Positions 25,944 through 34,529 of a stretch of DNA of 64,000 nucleotides are shown in pieces. Origin of the DNA: Roseiflexus sp034432635 (GTDB lineage: Bacteria; Chloroflexota; Chloroflexia; Chloroflexales; Roseiflexaceae). Each line of letters starts with the position of its first letter. Positions within the stretch are counted from its first letter, which is position 1. The stretch covers positions 1 to 64,000 of the forward strand of contig DAOUBK010000015.1 in the NCBI GenBank assembly GCA_034432635.1, read 5' to 3'. The notes below the pieces were generated by a model. That model saw only the letters and a program-made list of their open reading frames with translations. It was not told the DNA's origin and made no database searches. A program made the position numbers and the translations under genes.

Positions 25944-26952
25944 CTTGCGTCTGTCCTTTCACCTGACGTATCAACGCGGGGATCACGTCGTACAGATCAC
26001 CGACGATCCCCAGTGTGGCGATCTGGAAGATTGGTGCGTTTGGATTGGTGTTGATCGCCAGAATGACATCAGCGCCGCTCATGCCGACTCGATGCTGGAC
26101 GGCGCCGGAAATACCCGCCGCAACGTACAGTTTGGGACGCACCGTCTTGCCCGTCTGCCCGACTTGCCGACCGGCATCCATCCATCCGGCATCGACCACC
26201 GGGCGACTGGCGGCAACCATACCGCCAAGCGCGTCTGCCAGTTCCTCCAGCAATGCGAAACCTTCCGGTCCACCGACACCGCGCCCGCCGGCAACGATAA
26301 CATCGGCATACTCAATGTTGGGTTGCTCTTCGGCGCGGATCAGCCGTAACCGCTTGACCGGTACATCCTCTTCGCGCAGGTCGAAGGGAACAGTGATCAC
26401 CTCGCCAGTGGCGTCCGGCTGCGGGTCCGGCATCGGCAGCACCCGCGGACGAACTGTCGCCATCTGCGGTCGGTGGCGGCGGCAGAGGATTGTCGCCATC
26501 AGATTGCCACCGAATGTCGGACGGGTGGCTGCCAGAATATGTTGAGCTGGGTCGATCGCCAGTTCAGTGCAATCGGCGGTCAGACCGGTACCGACACGTG
26601 TGGCAATCGAACCGGCGAGGTCACGTCCGAGCGTTGTCGCACCAATGAGAAAGATCTCCGGACGGTACTGCATCACCAGTTGACTCACCGCCACGGCATA
26701 CGGCAGATTGCGGTAGATCCCCAGCACCGGACTGTCGATCACATAAACGCGCACCGCACCGTAATGAAACGCCTGTGGCGCCAGATCTGCGATCTGATGC
26801 CCTGGCAGCACTGCTTCGACCACACTGCCCGGCAGATCGGCTGATAACCGCTTTGCAGCACCGAGCAACTCCCACGATACTGGATGCACCTGACGTGCCT
26901 GTTGCTCAACGAACACCCAGATGCGCGGAACGACCGGCTGTTCTGCATTCAT
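25924..26952 (-). CDS. fixB: electron transfer flavoprotein alpha subunit FixB
   Basis: The protein has 342 residues. The C-terminal FAD-binding domain is unmistakable: VIVAGGRGVGGPEGF, VDAGWMDAGRQVGQTGKTV, YVAAGISGAVQHRVGM and ILAINTNPNAPIF. The N-terminal half is the ETF alpha/beta fold. It pairs with FixA to oxidise NADH and bifurcate its electrons. It overlaps fixA by 4 bp (GTCATGAATG-type junction), so translation is coupled. Confidence 0.94.
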   Translation of the reverse strand: MNAEQPVVPRIWVFVEQQARQVHPVSWELLGAAKRLSADLPGSVVEAVLPGHQIADLAPQAFHYGAVRVYVIDSPVLGIYRNLPYAVAVSQLVMQYRPEIFLIGATTLGRDLAGSIATRVGTGLTADCTELAIDPAQHILAATRPTFGGNLMATILCRRHRPQMATVRPRVLPMPDPQPDATGEVITVPFDLREEDVPVKRLRLIRAEEQPNIEYADVIVAGGRGVGGPEGFALLEELADALGGMVAASRPVVDAGWMDAGRQVGQTGKTVRPKLYVAAGISGAVQHRVGMSGADVILAINTNPNAPIFQIATLGIVGDLYDVIPALIRQVKGQTQDGQDHL

Positions 26953-27794
26953 GACACAACTCCCGTTTCAGGTTGCAGGTTCCGCACACGCGCCTGCTCA
27001 ATCACTGCCAGAGCACGCGCTACCACCGCTTCCAGACCGAGATCGGTCACCGCGATCACTTCACCGCCAGAGCGCGGCTCCGGAGTAAACGCTTTACCGA
27101 CGACCGTCGGTGAACCTTTCAAACCGATCTGCTGCGGATCAAAGACGACCGGCGCTGTGGCGCTCCACACCTCGGGTTGATAGCGGGCGGCAGCGATCAG
27201 ACGGGGCAGCGGCGCATGGCGCACCGGCGCAATCTCCTTCTCGACCGTAAGCAAGACAGGAAGGCTGGTTTGCAATACTTCAACCCCCTGCTCGATCCGA
27301 CGATGCACGATTGCGGTACGGGCTTTCAGATCGAACTCCTCGATCGCAATCGCATAGGTGATCAACGGAATGTTCAACCGGGTTGCCACGCCAGGACCGA
27401 CCTGCGCTGTATCGCCATCAATTGCCTGCTTGCCAAACAGAATGATGTCCACCGGCAGTTCGGCGTTGAGGGTTTCAATCGCGCGCGCCAGAACATACGA
27501 CGTCGCCAGCGTATCGGCGCCGCCAAACTTGCGATCACTGATCAGGATTGCACGATCTGCACCCTGCTCGATACACTCGAGCAGCGCCTCGGCAGCCTTT
27601 GGCGGACCCATCGTGATCACCGTCACCTGCCCGCCGCCAACCCGCTCTTTGAGCTGCACCACTGCCTCGACGGCGTGAAGATCATAGGGATTGACAATCG
27701 CAGGAACTCCCTCACGGATTAGGGTGCCTGTTTCAGGATCGATTCGCACATTCGAGGTATCGGGCACCTGTTTGATTGCAACAACTGCATGCAT
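26949..27794 (-). CDS. fixA: electron transfer flavoprotein beta subunit FixA
   Basis: The protein has 281 residues from ATG 27794 (MHAVVAIKQVPDTSNVRID); upstream in-frame starts add a non-conserved 30-residue leader. The ETF-beta signature DIILFGKQAIDGDTAQVGPG and the nucleotide loop VNPYDLHAVEAVVQLKE are clear. FixA binds NADH and the bifurcating flavin with FixB. It is the first gene of the fixABCX operon, which in phototrophs often feeds reduced ferredoxin to nitrogenase or other reductases; no nif gene is in the window. Confidence 0.94.
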   Translation of the reverse strand: MHAVVAIKQVPDTSNVRIDPETGTLIREGVPAIVNPYDLHAVEAVVQLKERVGGGQVTVITMGPPKAAEALLECIEQGADRAILISDRKFGGADTLATSYVLARAIETLNAELPVDIILFGKQAIDGDTAQVGPGVATRLNIPLITYAIAIEEFDLKARTAIVHRRIEQGVEVLQTSLPVLLTVEKEIAPVRHAPLPRLIAAARYQPEVWSATAPVVFDPQQIGLKGSPTVVGKAFTPEPRSGGEVIAVTDLGLEAVVARALAVIEQARVRNLQPETGVVS

Positions 27795-28405
27795 AGCACT
27801 GCCACACTCTTTCTCAACGACGCCTGCGCGCCTCATACCAGAATGCCAGGAAGAGCGGAAATGAATCCGATGTCTTGTACACATACTAGTAACGTTCCGT
27901 CAGAAAACAGAAGAGAATCGACAACCCTCCGTATCGGGGTCACATCCATGGACGAGCGATCGCATACATGTCTCAAAAATGCGCGTACGGGACGTCGGTC
28001 AGACGCGCCGGTACTGTCTTTTCCCGGCAAGCCACGGGGGGCCGTCTTGCGTTACCGTCATCAAGACACAGGACGTGCAGACGATCCAGACAGATTGCAA
28101 CTCCTCACGGATTGTCGTAAGCGTCTGACGCTACCCGACCATGATCACAACGACGTCGGAAAAGGGAGAACATCGTAGCGCCAGGAGCAACAGGTGGACA
28201 TCTTGCCCGCAGACTGTCAGCCAGGGGGAGCATTGCAGACCGGCTGAGGAAAACACTCCAGGGGACATCCATAGGATGTCCCCTGGGTATAGACACTGCC
28301 GGGATACACGCCCGCCGAACCCGTTGAACGTGCGACAGGTCCTTCAGCCCACAAGAGACGTGTTTAGACGGACGCTATACCCGACAGGGAGAACGCACGA
28401 CCGGA
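27795..28405. other. intergenic region upstream of fixA
   Basis: This 611-bp stretch has no recognisable gene on either strand. It should hold the fixA promoter, which I could not assign with confidence. Its one clear element is the hairpin at 28258-28286. Confidence 0.5.
28258..28286. terminator. strong hairpin, terminator-like
   Basis: Thirteen-base perfect arms (CCAGGGGACATCC and its complement) flank an ATA loop. No T-run follows on either strand, so it may be a transcription barrier, processing site or protein site rather than a classical terminator. It lies between the convergent-free ends of fixA's upstream region and the DUF4342 gene. Confidence 0.5.
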
Positions 28406-28726
28406 TCAGTGGACTCCTTCAGGAACCGGCGCGACGCCAATCCAGCGGATACCGGCCATATCGAGTTCAACGTCGCGGGAGGACTCTTCCGACGTCACTC
28501 GCTCGATCTCGATCGTGCAATCGGCAAGCGCAACCGCCAGTGCGCCAATGGCCGACTGGACCGCTGCTAAGAGCACGCCGCCAATCGACGGAAAGGCTGC
28601 AACAGGTTGAAGCCCTTGCTTGACTACGACTCGTTGCACATTGCCCCCGGTGATGCGTCGCCGGAGTTGCTCGACCATCGCGCCTCCATCGACAGTGATG
28701 GTTTCGGTTGACGACTGCGCTGTCAT
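28406..28726 (-). CDS. DUF4342-family small protein
   Basis: The protein has 106 residues from ATG 28726, with GGAGG about 6 nt upstream. The core VEQLRRRITGGNVQRVVVKQG matches the DUF4342 opening (a region where the family reads E-x-x-K-x-x-x-x-I-H-E-G-N-V). A hydrophobic stretch follows (GVLLAAVQSAIGALAVALA), then a terminal acidic-aromatic region. The function of the family is unknown. The gene is divergent from the TPP enzyme, sharing a 132-bp promoter region. Confidence 0.65.
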   Translation of the reverse strand: MTAQSSTETITVDGGAMVEQLRRRITGGNVQRVVVKQGLQPVAAFPSIGGVLLAAVQSAIGALAVALADCTIEIERVTSEESSRDVELDMAGIRWIGVAPVPEGVH

Positions 28727-28858
28727 AAGATTCCTCCTGCCTCCTGTTGTCGTTATGTATTGCCGTTGCACCGCACGTATGACGCGGTGTGACATGCAGT
28801 ATACTATGGTCAGTTACGGCAGAGTTTGTGCATTCTATGTGCAGTCGCAGGTGACCGT

Positions 28859-30580
28859 ATGCATGGCGGAGACATTGTTGCTCAGGCGCTCCAGGCGCAT
28901 GGTGTACGCTTCGTCTTTACATTGACCGGCGGGCATATCGCTCCTGTTCTGGTTGGCTGTCACCGGCGCGGCATTCGGGTGATCGATACCCGCCACGAAG
29001 CGACTGCCGTCTTCGCCGCCGACGCCGTTGCGCGCCTGACCGGTATTCCCGGCGTTGCCGTGGTCACTGCCGGACCAGGGGTGACGAATACCATCACCGC
29101 GATCAAAAACGCGCAGATGGCGCAATCACCGCTGGTGCTGATCGGCGGCGCTACAGCAACGGCACTACGTGGGCGTGGCGCACTCCAGGATATCGATCAG
29201 ATGACGCTGATGACGTCACTCACGAAATGGCGTCGATCGGTGCGACGTGTACGCGATATTGTCCCAACGCTGGAAGAGGCATTCTTCCGCGCCCGCGAGG
29301 GCGTTCCCGGACCGGTGTTCGTCGAACTACCGGTCGATCTGCTGTACGACGAGCAGGTGGTGCGGCAGTGGTATGGTCTCAAGCGTATCGGTCGATCTCC
29401 GGCGCAATGGGCTGCCTGGATCTCCCGCAGCGTATGGGTTCATCGGTTGTTCGCCGGCGCTCAGGAGCAACCGCTTATAGCGCCACGCCATGTGCCATTA
29501 CACGAACCAGACCAGCGCAGCATACGTGCAGCCAGACTCTCCCTGGTGATGTCGGAGCGTCCGTTGCTTCTGGCAGGAAGCCAGGCTGTGCTCGATCCCG
29601 CGTCCGCCGATGCACTGGCGCGTGCACTCGACGTAACCGGCGTACCGGTCTATCTGTCGGGCATGGCGCGCGGGTTGCTGGGAGCAAACCATCCGTTACA
29701 GATGCGTCATCGGCGGCGCGAAGCGCTCCGCGAGGCAGATCTGATCATTCTCGCCGGCGTCCCGTGCGATTTTCGCCTCGACTATGGCAATCATATTCCA
29801 CGCCATACCAGGATCATCGCTGCCAATCGGAGCCGCGCCGATCTGATGCTGAATCGTCGCCCGCATATGGCCATCCTGGGTGATCCGGCATCTTTCATCT
29901 CCCGGCTGTCGAACGAGGCATCCAGCCACAACCTGGATCGTTGGCGGGAAACATTGCGCCAGCGTGATGCTGCACGTGAGGCAGAGATCATTCGCCTGTC
30001 CAATCAACCAACCGCGTATGTCAACCCTCTCTACCTCTGCCGAAAGATCAATGATGCGCTGACTGACAACAGTGTCATTGTCGCTGATGGCGGCGATTTT
30101 GTGGCGACGGCGTCGTACATCGTTCGACCACGCCGACCCTTGAGCTGGCTCGATCCGGGACCGTTCGGCACGCTGGGAGTCGGCGCAGGATTCGCACTCG
30201 GCGCGAAACTCTGCCGCCCCGATGCAGAGGTCTGGCTGCTCTACGGCGATGGATCTGTCGGCTACAGTATCGCCGAGTTCGATACGTTTACCCGTCACAA
30301 TGTACCGGTGATCGCTGTTGTCGGAAATGATGCCGGGTGGACGCAGATCGCCCGTGAGCAGGTGGAACTGTTGCACGATGATGTTGCAACCCGGCTGACG
30401 CATAGCGACTATCATCAGGTGGCAGTCGGGTTCGGCGCTGCCGGGTACCGCATCGACGATCCGGAACTGCTGGAAGAGACTCTGCAACAGGCACAGCAAT
30501 CTGCAGCGCACGGCAAACCGGTGCTCCTCAATGTGCTGATCGGTACGACCGATTTTCGCAAAGGATCGCTGTCTATGTGA
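28859..30580 (+). CDS. thiamine-diphosphate enzyme of the acetolactate synthase/2-hydroxyacyl-CoA lyase group
   Basis: The protein has 573 residues from ATG 28859 (MHGGDIVAQALQAHGVRFVF). The N-terminal domain holds the catalytic glutamate in DTRHEATAVFAADAVAR and GPGVTNTITAIKNAQMAQSP. The C-terminal domain has the ThDP-binding GDGSVGYSIAEFDTFTRHN ending in GNDAGW. Domain order is Pyr-TH3-PP, typical of acetolactate synthase. Similarity to eukaryotic ILVBL/HACL-like proteins rather than to IlvB, and the lack of an ilvN neighbour, make biosynthetic acetolactate synthase less likely. The substrate is unresolved. Confidence 0.82.
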   Translation: MHGGDIVAQALQAHGVRFVFTLTGGHIAPVLVGCHRRGIRVIDTRHEATAVFAADAVARLTGIPGVAVVTAGPGVTNTITAIKNAQMAQSPLVLIGGATATALRGRGALQDIDQMTLMTSLTKWRRSVRRVRDIVPTLEEAFFRAREGVPGPVFVELPVDLLYDEQVVRQWYGLKRIGRSPAQWAAWISRSVWVHRLFAGAQEQPLIAPRHVPLHEPDQRSIRAARLSLVMSERPLLLAGSQAVLDPASADALARALDVTGVPVYLSGMARGLLGANHPLQMRHRRREALREADLIILAGVPCDFRLDYGNHIPRHTRIIAANRSRADLMLNRRPHMAILGDPASFISRLSNEASSHNLDRWRETLRQRDAAREAEIIRLSNQPTAYVNPLYLCRKINDALTDNSVIVADGGDFVATASYIVRPRRPLSWLDPGPFGTLGVGAGFALGAKLCRPDAEVWLLYGDGSVGYSIAEFDTFTRHNVPVIAVVGNDAGWTQIAREQVELLHDDVATRLTHSDYHQVAVGFGAAGYRIDDPELLEETLQQAQQSAAHGKPVLLNVLIGTTDFRKGSLSM

Positions 30581-30615
30581 ACGCTGGACGTTCAGCGTTC
30601 AGCGTTCAGCGTTCA
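30581..30615. repeat. heptameric tandem repeat (tract 3)
   Basis: It begins at the base after the TPP-enzyme TGA: acgctgg, acgttca, then gcgttca three times. The period is exactly 7. Confidence 0.8.
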
Positions 30616-30652
30616 AGATTTCATGATTCCAGGGCAAGAATCATGCAACCCC

Positions 30653-30682
30653 TTGCATTTTACACTACTGACGTGCTATACT
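30653..30682 (+). promoter_or_regulatory. sigma-70-like promoter of the methyltransferase-kinase operon
   Basis: TTGCAT (30653-30658) and TATACT (30677-30682) are 18 nt apart. The start would be near 30689, just 34 nt before ATG 30723, which argues against the TTG at 30687 as start codon. Confidence 0.55.
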
Positions 30683-30722
30683 TCTTTTGAATACGTTCTC
30701 TGTCTGGCAAGTGTCAATACGC

Positions 30723-31841
30723 ATGGCGCGCCCGCTTCTTCCGATCCGTTCACCCGCTGAGAGCGCCGACCCGGATGATCTGTTGCTCCTGGCACGCACC
30801 TCCTTCACCGACGCGCTGGTGCGGCTACGCGAGTCCGAGTCGGTGGCGACATTGCGCGACGCGCTCACGATGCTCTGGCAGCAGATCGACGATCCTTCGA
30901 GCTGCCTGCGCACACCGGTCGGCGAAACGGATGTCACAACCTTTAGCAAACGACGATTGCGCGCTGCCCTGGATCAGATCGCATCAGCATTCACCCTCGA
31001 ACGCGCTCGTTACTATCTCGATCGGCTGGCGCGCGCTGCAAAAGAGACACGCACCGGGCGGATCAACGATATCGACCTCAACCGCTGGAAGGAGTACGAC
31101 GATATTCTGACCGACAGTTTATGGCTGTTCGACCGACGCGACGCAAGCGGAGCGCACCACGCCGGGTTCTGGGGCAACTTCGTGCCGCAGATCCCCTATC
31201 AGTTGATACGACGCTACACCCGTCGCGGCGATCTGGTGATCGACCCGTTTGCCGGCTCCGGTACCACGCTGATCGAAGGGCGTCGTCTGGGACGCCACAC
31301 CATCGGTGTCGAACTCAACCCGGCAGTTGTCGAGCAGACCCGCGCCACACTGCTGCAAGAACCCGACCGGTACGGCATTGTGTGCGCCCTCGAAGTCGGC
31401 GACAGCGCAACCCTCGACTGGACAGCGCTCCTGGAGCGGTACGGATGTCGTTCGGTGCAACTCGCCATTCTGCATCCGCCCTACCACGATATCATCCGCT
31501 TCAGTGATGATCCGCGCGACCTGGCGAATGCGCCGTCGGTCGAAACGTTCCTGGCAATGCTTGGCAACGTTGTCGCACGGGTTGCGCGTGTCCTCGATGC
31601 AGGGCGCTATCTGGCGCTAGTGATCGGCGACAAATACGCCGATGGCGAGTGGATCCCGCTCGGTTTCCTCGGTATGCAGGAAACGTTGCGCCACGGATTC
31701 ACGCTCAAAAGCATTGTCGTCAAAAACTTCGAGCAGACCGCCGGCAAGCGCAATCAGAAAGAACTCTGGCGATATCGTGCGCTGGTTGGTGGCTTCTACG
31801 TCTTCAAGCATGAGTACATCTTCCTCTTCCGCAAAACCTGA
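30723..31841 (+). CDS. DNA (N4/N6) methyltransferase-like protein
   Basis: The protein has 372 residues from ATG 30723. SAM motif I is VIDPFAGSGTTLIEGRRLG and is followed by VELNP; motif IV is HPPYHDII, a variant of DPPY with His in the first position. Motif I precedes motif IV, the order of gamma/alpha-type amino-methyltransferases. The N-terminal 130 residues are helical without recognised domain. No restriction nuclease lies beside it, so it is likely an orphan methyltransferase or acts on RNA. The 3' end overlaps the next gene by 32 bp in a different frame, which implies tight co-expression. Confidence 0.7.
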   Translation: MARPLLPIRSPAESADPDDLLLLARTSFTDALVRLRESESVATLRDALTMLWQQIDDPSSCLRTPVGETDVTTFSKRRLRAALDQIASAFTLERARYYLDRLARAAKETRTGRINDIDLNRWKEYDDILTDSLWLFDRRDASGAHHAGFWGNFVPQIPYQLIRRYTRRGDLVIDPFAGSGTTLIEGRRLGRHTIGVELNPAVVEQTRATLLQEPDRYGIVCALEVGDSATLDWTALLERYGCRSVQLAILHPPYHDIIRFSDDPRDLANAPSVETFLAMLGNVVARVARVLDAGRYLALVIGDKYADGEWIPLGFLGMQETLRHGFTLKSIVVKNFEQTAGKRNQKELWRYRALVGGFYVFKHEYIFLFRKT

Positions 31842-32877
31842 TCGTATCATCAACGGCATTGCGCCCATCCGTATCTGCGACCTCGGCGGATGGACCGATA
31901 CCTGGTTTGCCGGGCACGGAACCATTTTCAACATTGGCGTCTATCCGTATGTCGAAGTGCAGGTTGCAGTATTTCCGCGCCACCTCCGCGAGCATCAGAT
32001 CACGCTGCACGCCGAGAACTACGGCGAGCGATACGTCGTTCTGCCGGGCAGTGTCGATCACGTGCGCCACCCGCTGCTCACAGCCGCGATCAACGAAGTT
32101 CCGCTACCCGACGATGTGGCGCTGGAGATCACCATTTTCTCCGAGGTGCCAGCCGGCGCCTCGACCGGCACATCAGCCGCCGTGACGGTGGCGCTGATCG
32201 GTGCGCTCGACGCATTGACCCCTGGTAGGATGACGCCGCACGAAATCGCCTACGCCGCACACCGCGTCGAGACGCAGCGCCTGGGATTGCAGAGCGGCAT
32301 CCAGGATCAACTCTGCTCGGCATACGGCGGGATCAATTTCATCGAGATGTTCCACTACCCATACGCGACCGTTTCGCAGATGCGTATTCCCGACGCCATC
32401 TGGTGGGAACTGGAGCGCCGTCTGGCGCTGGTCTTCCTCGGTCGCACCCACAGTTCGTCGGCAGTGCACGAGCAGGTGATTGCATCCCTGGAACGCGAAG
32501 GCGACGCCTCCCCCCGGCTCGAAGCGCTGCGCTGCTGCGCCATCCGTGCTCGCGATGCACTCTACGCCGGCGACTTCGTCGCGCTCGGTCGGGCAATGAT
32601 CGACAATACCGACGCCCAGCGCGCCCTCCATCCCGCGCTTGTCAATGCCGATGCCGATGCCGTAATCGCACTTGCCCGCGAGCATGGCGTCCTGGGATGG
32701 AAAGTCAACGGCGCCGGCGGTGAAGGTGGCTCGCTGACGCTGCTCTGCGGACCTGACGCCAGCGCCAATCGTGCACTACTCCGCGATATTCGCTGCCTCA
32801 GTCCACTCTTTCAACCCATCCCGATCTACCTCAGCCGGATGGGGTTGCGGGTGTGGATAACGGAGAATGCAGATTAG
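31810..32877 (+). CDS. GHMP-family sugar kinase (heptose/fucose-kinase-like)
   Basis: The protein has 355 residues from ATG 31810 (MSTSSSSAKPDRI), inside the end of the methyltransferase gene. Features are APIRICDLGGWTDTW (GHMP motif 1), the phosphate loop PAGASTGTSAAVTVALIGAL and motif 3 KVNGAGGEGGSLTLLCG. The DLGGWTDTW start resembles D-glycero-D-manno-heptose 7-phosphate kinase and fucokinase-related proteins. It probably phosphorylates a sugar for nucleotide-sugar or glycolipid synthesis. The pairing with a DNA methyltransferase has no evident reason. Confidence 0.82.
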   Translation: MSTSSSSAKPDRIINGIAPIRICDLGGWTDTWFAGHGTIFNIGVYPYVEVQVAVFPRHLREHQITLHAENYGERYVVLPGSVDHVRHPLLTAAINEVPLPDDVALEITIFSEVPAGASTGTSAAVTVALIGALDALTPGRMTPHEIAYAAHRVETQRLGLQSGIQDQLCSAYGGINFIEMFHYPYATVSQMRIPDAIWWELERRLALVFLGRTHSSSAVHEQVIASLEREGDASPRLEALRCCAIRARDALYAGDFVALGRAMIDNTDAQRALHPALVNADADAVIALAREHGVLGWKVNGAGGEGGSLTLLCGPDASANRALLRDIRCLSPLFQPIPIYLSRMGLRVWITENAD

Positions 32878-33433
32878 CGGCTGTTCTGTAGTTTGGAGCT
32901 CGACCGAACCATTCTGCCGGGCAGGGGAGGTGAAGGCAGCGCCTTCGCTTCCCTACGAGGATCGCGCACGCAGGAATACGTGGGTCGCATCCGCAAGCGC
33001 ACGGGAGCCGTTCAGGAATTGCAGGCGATCATCGATAAGCAGCTATCGCATCCGCAGGCGCGCGGGAGCCGTGTGCTCGAAGCCAGCCTGACCCTTGACG
33101 ACGCCGTCGCATCCGCTGGCACGCGGGAGCCGTGCTTCCGCACGCTACCGATCACGAGCGCAGGGGATTGCCCTGGCATCCATTGGCGCAAGCGATTCGC
33201 GGCAGCACAGCGCACCGGGATGGATGATGTGAACCGACGCTTGCGTGCCTGGGATGCATAGTGCGGCGTGAACGCGATCAAGCCGATCCATCGCCATCAG
33301 GAAGAGACGTTCATAACACGCTCCAGACGTTCTGCTGCGTTGCCCGGCGGGCAGAGCCGGTGAAAGACAACGCTGACGCAGTGTATAATAGCGGACGTTC
33401 CGACTGCCACCTGCAACCCGAAAGGATTGCGCT
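32878..33433. repeat. intergenic region with degenerate dispersed repeat (locus 2)
   Basis: There is no gene. It contains TCTGCCGGGCAGGGGAGG, GAAGGCAGCGCCTTCGC and three near copies of a module TCGCATCCGCNNGCNCGCGGGAGCCGT (near 32990, 33047 and 33109), followed by CGATCACGAGCGCAGGGGA and TTGGCGCAAGCGATTCGCG. The last block matches 59457-59575 closely and the block order matches locus 1. Confidence 0.6.
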
Positions 33434-34129
33434 ATGGAACGGATGCTGAGCCGCGACGCCCCCCTGGCGCCAGAACAGTCATCGGTGCGCACCCGTCTGA
33501 TGGCCGGTCTCGCACTGGCCGGATCAGTCTGGCTCATCGGGCTTGTCGGTCACTTCACCCCGCTGGCTGAATGGCCCGCCCTCTTCCTCTATGTACTCGG
33601 CTCACTCGGCGTCACCCTGGCGCTGGGGAGACGCAATCGACTGTGGGATACGATGTGGATCACCCGGCGCGGGCTGAAACCGGCGCTGGTGTGGGGCGGC
33701 GGCATCGGTCTGGCGCTGCTGGTGATCGACAATATCAATACGTACATGTACTACCGTTCAGGTGGTGCACCGATGGCGCAGATGGAGGAAATCCTGATCG
33801 GCATGCGCCTGGTCTTTTTTTTCCCGCTGCTTGTGCTGGCAGAAGAGTTCCTGTGGCGCGGCATGATCCTTTCGGGCTTGCACGACGCCGGGATCAACCG
33901 TCACCTGGCGGTGCTGCTCACCACTGCTGCTTACGCGCTGAACCACTTCGCTGTTGCTCCGGTGGATATGGCCGAACGGGCGATGATGGCGGTCATGGGA
34001 TTGCCAATCGGTATCGCTGGCGGTTACCTGGTGCTGAAAACCCGGAATGTATGGGCTGCGGTCGCGCTCCACGGTTTGACAATGATCTCCATGATCGTCG
34101 ATATCTTCGTAATACCGCGCATCGTATGA
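33434..34129 (+). CDS. CPBP-family intramembrane metalloprotease
   Basis: The protein has 231 residues and about seven hydrophobic segments. The family motif is LAEEFLWRGMIL (EExxxR), followed by AYALNHFAV and a final VALHGLTMISM. It is not part of the integron and differs from the cassette CPBP in sequence and base composition. ATG 33434 is the first in frame, 12 nt after AAAGG. The target is unknown; CPBP proteins act as prenyl-protein endopeptidases in eukaryotes and in immunity or regulation in bacteria. Confidence 0.85.
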   Translation: MERMLSRDAPLAPEQSSVRTRLMAGLALAGSVWLIGLVGHFTPLAEWPALFLYVLGSLGVTLALGRRNRLWDTMWITRRGLKPALVWGGGIGLALLVIDNINTYMYYRSGGAPMAQMEEILIGMRLVFFFPLLVLAEEFLWRGMILSGLHDAGINRHLAVLLTTAAYALNHFAVAPVDMAERAMMAVMGLPIGIAGGYLVLKTRNVWAAVALHGLTMISMIVDIFVIPRIV

Positions 34130-34529
34130 ACCGTGAGAGACCGAATTCCTGACGGGAGAAGGGAACTGCTTGCGGAAACTGGTTCTTCCGGCAAGCCGCT
34201 GCGTCCGATGTTGCCCTGTATACCCATCGCCGACCCTCTGCCGGGTGCACAACATCGGTCGCTGCGTCCATCCATCAGGCACAACGCCAGCCGGAGTACG
34301 CCACATATAGTGCGCCTGCCAGCCGCTTCCTGTAAACCGGAGCAACTCCAGAACACACTATAACACGCCCCTCTCGCGTGGCTCAGCGCGCCGCTGATCG
34401 CAAGGCAGCAACGCATCGGAACCGACGCCGGTCAGATTGCACAACTCGATTCGTCCTGACATACTCTCTTTGCGCCCTGTCTCGCTGACAGACGGCAAGC
34501 CGGGTATATCACGTGTGAACGATGACATA
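34130..34529. other. intergenic region, no gene recognised
   Basis: This 400-bp stretch separates two convergent genes. Only random-looking frames exist on both strands. I see no terminator with a T-run. Confidence 0.5.
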
